A stretch of DNA of 6,362 bases from Patescibacteria group bacterium (GTDB lineage Bacteria > Patescibacteriota > Minisyncoccia > Portnoybacterales > UBA2143). Under the pieces are notes generated by a model, which was not told the DNA's origin, made no database searches, and saw only the letters and a program-made list of their open reading frames with translations. Of this stretch, positions 6,001 through 6,362 are shown one piece after another (the stretch's first letter is position 1; each line of letters begins with the position of its first letter). The translations under genes were made by a program, and so were the position numbers. The DNA lies in assembly GCA_018819085.1 (NCBI GenBank), contig JAHJQT010000008.1, positions 1 to 6,362 on the forward strand. The letters are read 5' to 3'.

Positions 6001-6009
6001 TCACCTCCT
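6001..6009 (-). promoter_or_regulatory. Shine-Dalgarno site that fixes the maturase start
   Basis: AGGAGGTGA on the minus strand is a nine-base anti-SD match with eight bases from GGAGG to ATG 5995. This is the same spacing as in the peptide gene. It excludes the GTG at 6004 as the start codon. Confidence 0.9.
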
Positions 6010-6052
6010 CTCATGATTTTCTGTCTTTATTCATTTGTTAAACAACTATATT

Positions 6053-6081
6053 ATAATACCTGATTTAATAAATTATGTCAA
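6053..6081 (-). promoter_or_regulatory. Promoter of the maturase-peptide operon
   Basis: On the minus strand a perfect -35 TTGACA (6076-6081) is followed after 17 bp by -10 TATTAT (6053-6058); a perfect TATAAT three bases on (6050-6055) overlaps it but would need a 20-bp spacer. The predicted start near 6046 gives a leader of about 50 bases. The two first bases of the -35 belong to the right repeat copy and the other four to the insert, so the promoter spans the insertion boundary. Confidence 0.75.
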
Positions 6082-6108
6082 TTTTTTTGAAAAGTTAAAC
6101 ATCTTCAT
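6073..6108 (-). pseudogene. Leftover 5' end of pilM at the right repeat
   Basis: From ATG 6108 the frame reads MKMFNFSKKLT and stops at TAA 6073. The first nine residues and 29 bases equal the pilM start; the rest is cassette sequence. It overlaps the receiver gene end by 14 bases. It is best read as the original pilM start, cut off by the insertion; it is unlikely to have a function. Confidence 0.65.
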
Positions 6109-6112
6109 TATT
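6080..6112. repeat. 33-bp direct repeat, right copy (receiver gene 3' end)
   Basis: It is identical to 3441-3473. The first 18 bases on the minus strand encode the last five receiver residues NNEDV and its TAA; the following 15 have no coding role here but belong to pilM in the left copy. Confidence 0.95.
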
Positions 6113-6362
6113 CTGTTCTATTATTCTTCTTACTTTTTTAACGATTTCACTTGGAGTAACTTTGGCTTTTACAATATAATCAATTGCGCCTAATTCTATC
6201 GCCTTGTCCTGAGATTTTTCTGTATCAAAATTAGTAAAAACGATTACTGGTATTTTCTTTGTCTTAGAATTTTGTTTAAGTTTAGCTAATATATCAAGGC
6301 CGTTTTCATCTTTTAAAAGCAAATCAAGTAAAATTAAATCTGGTTTATCATTCAAAGCAAAA
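6095..6362 (-). CDS. CheY-like receiver protein, 5'-truncated by window edge
   Basis: The frame enters from the right edge, giving 88 C-terminal residues from FALNDKPD onward; the ATG-like TTG at 6355 is simply an internal Leu codon. It shows the receiver core: the phospho-acceptor Asp in DLILLDLLLKDENG, the Thr in VIVFTNFD, and the Lys in IDYIVKAKVTP. The final helix, EIVKKVRRIIEQ, is followed closely by the stop, so there is no C-terminal output domain. Stand-alone receivers of this kind relay phosphorylation, for example PilG/PilH in pilus motility. Its position before pilM suggests pilus control, but that is inference. Its last bases and stop codon lie in the 33-bp repeat, where the original pilM start overlapped it. 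Confidence 0.93.
   Translation of the reverse strand, partial: FALNDKPDLILLDLLLKDENGLDILAKLKQNSKTKKIPVIVFTNFDTEKSQDKAIELGAIDYIVKAKVTPSEIVKKVRRIIEQNNEDV

Larger units (their letters stand above)
3474..6079. mobile_element. Putative inserted RiPP cassette between receiver gene and pilM
   Basis: This 2606-base block lies between the two 33-bp direct repeats. It holds a plus-strand HExxH protein gene and a convergent minus-strand pair (radical SAM/SPASM maturase, cysteine-rich peptide) with their own promoter and terminator. Removing the block plus one repeat copy (2639 bp) rebuilds a receiver-pilM junction with a 14-nt gene overlap. No transposase or integrase and no terminal inverted repeats were found inside, so the mechanism is unknown. 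A 33-bp target duplication is long for a transposon; integration of a circle at an att-like site, or repeat-mediated recombination, fits better. That this is an insertion is inferred from the repeat and the broken overlap. Confidence 0.6.

Noticed and set aside
5996..6004. GTG at 6004 as start of the radical SAM gene
   Set aside because: It lies inside the AGGAGGTGA ribosome site; ATG 5995 has ideal spacing.
6012..6035. Tiny minus-strand leader frame MNKDRKS before the maturase gene
   Set aside because: It is seven codons long with no Shine-Dalgarno site; likely chance.
5851..6063. Plus-strand 70-residue frame
   Set aside because: It is antisense to the maturase start and its promoter, and has no supporting signal.
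3474..6079. Classical insertion sequence or integron cassette
   Set aside because: No transposase, integrase or terminal inverted repeats were seen, and the 33-bp duplication is too long for an IS.
1..6362. CRISPR array
   Set aside because: The only long repeat is the two-copy 33-bp pair, 2.6 kb apart and partly coding.

Overview
The window is very AT-rich, with short spacers, mostly SD-less chromosomal genes, one tRNA gene that encodes CCA and one that does not, and a compact type IV pilus operon. This style suits a reduced-genome bacterium, and Patescibacteria/CPR is my best guess. That is inferred from style and gene content only; no phylogenetic marker was searched.

Layout, left to right. 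(1) 1-557, minus: the first 186 residues of a D12-class (Dam-family) adenine DNA methyltransferase, probably on a leaderless transcript. (2) 558-760: a long imperfect hairpin, then a strong terminator. (3) 761-916, minus: tRNA-Arg(TCT) followed by tRNA-His(GTG), with their own promoter. (4) 960-3469, minus: the pilus operon pilM-pilN-pilO plus an 89-residue membrane protein. (5) 3474-6079: a block holding a plus-strand HExxH putative metalloprotease gene and, convergent to it, a minus-strand pair made of a radical SAM/SPASM peptide maturase and an untracked 39-codon gene for a six-cysteine peptide. (6) 6095-6362, minus: the C-terminal part of a CheY-like receiver whose N-terminus lies outside the window.

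The main discovery is block (5). It is bounded by an exact 33-bp direct repeat (3441-3473 and 6080-6112). One copy is the 5' end of pilM. The other is the 3' end of the receiver gene plus a leftover pilM start. Collapsing the repeat removes 2639 bp and joins the receiver gene to pilM with a 14-nt overlap of stop and start, so the block looks like an insertion between two formerly coupled pilus genes that left both reading frames intact.

The cargo reads as a small RiPP (ribosomally made, post-translationally modified peptide) system. The maturase has the CxxxCxxC cluster and a SPASM cysteine set, and the peptide has an acidic leader and a Cys/Asp-rich C-terminus suited to thioether formation. 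Both genes carry near-perfect Shine-Dalgarno sites at the same spacing and a consensus-like promoter, unlike the chromosomal genes around them, which suggests acquisition from a lineage with strong SD use. The product, its activity and the mobility mechanism are inferred, not shown.
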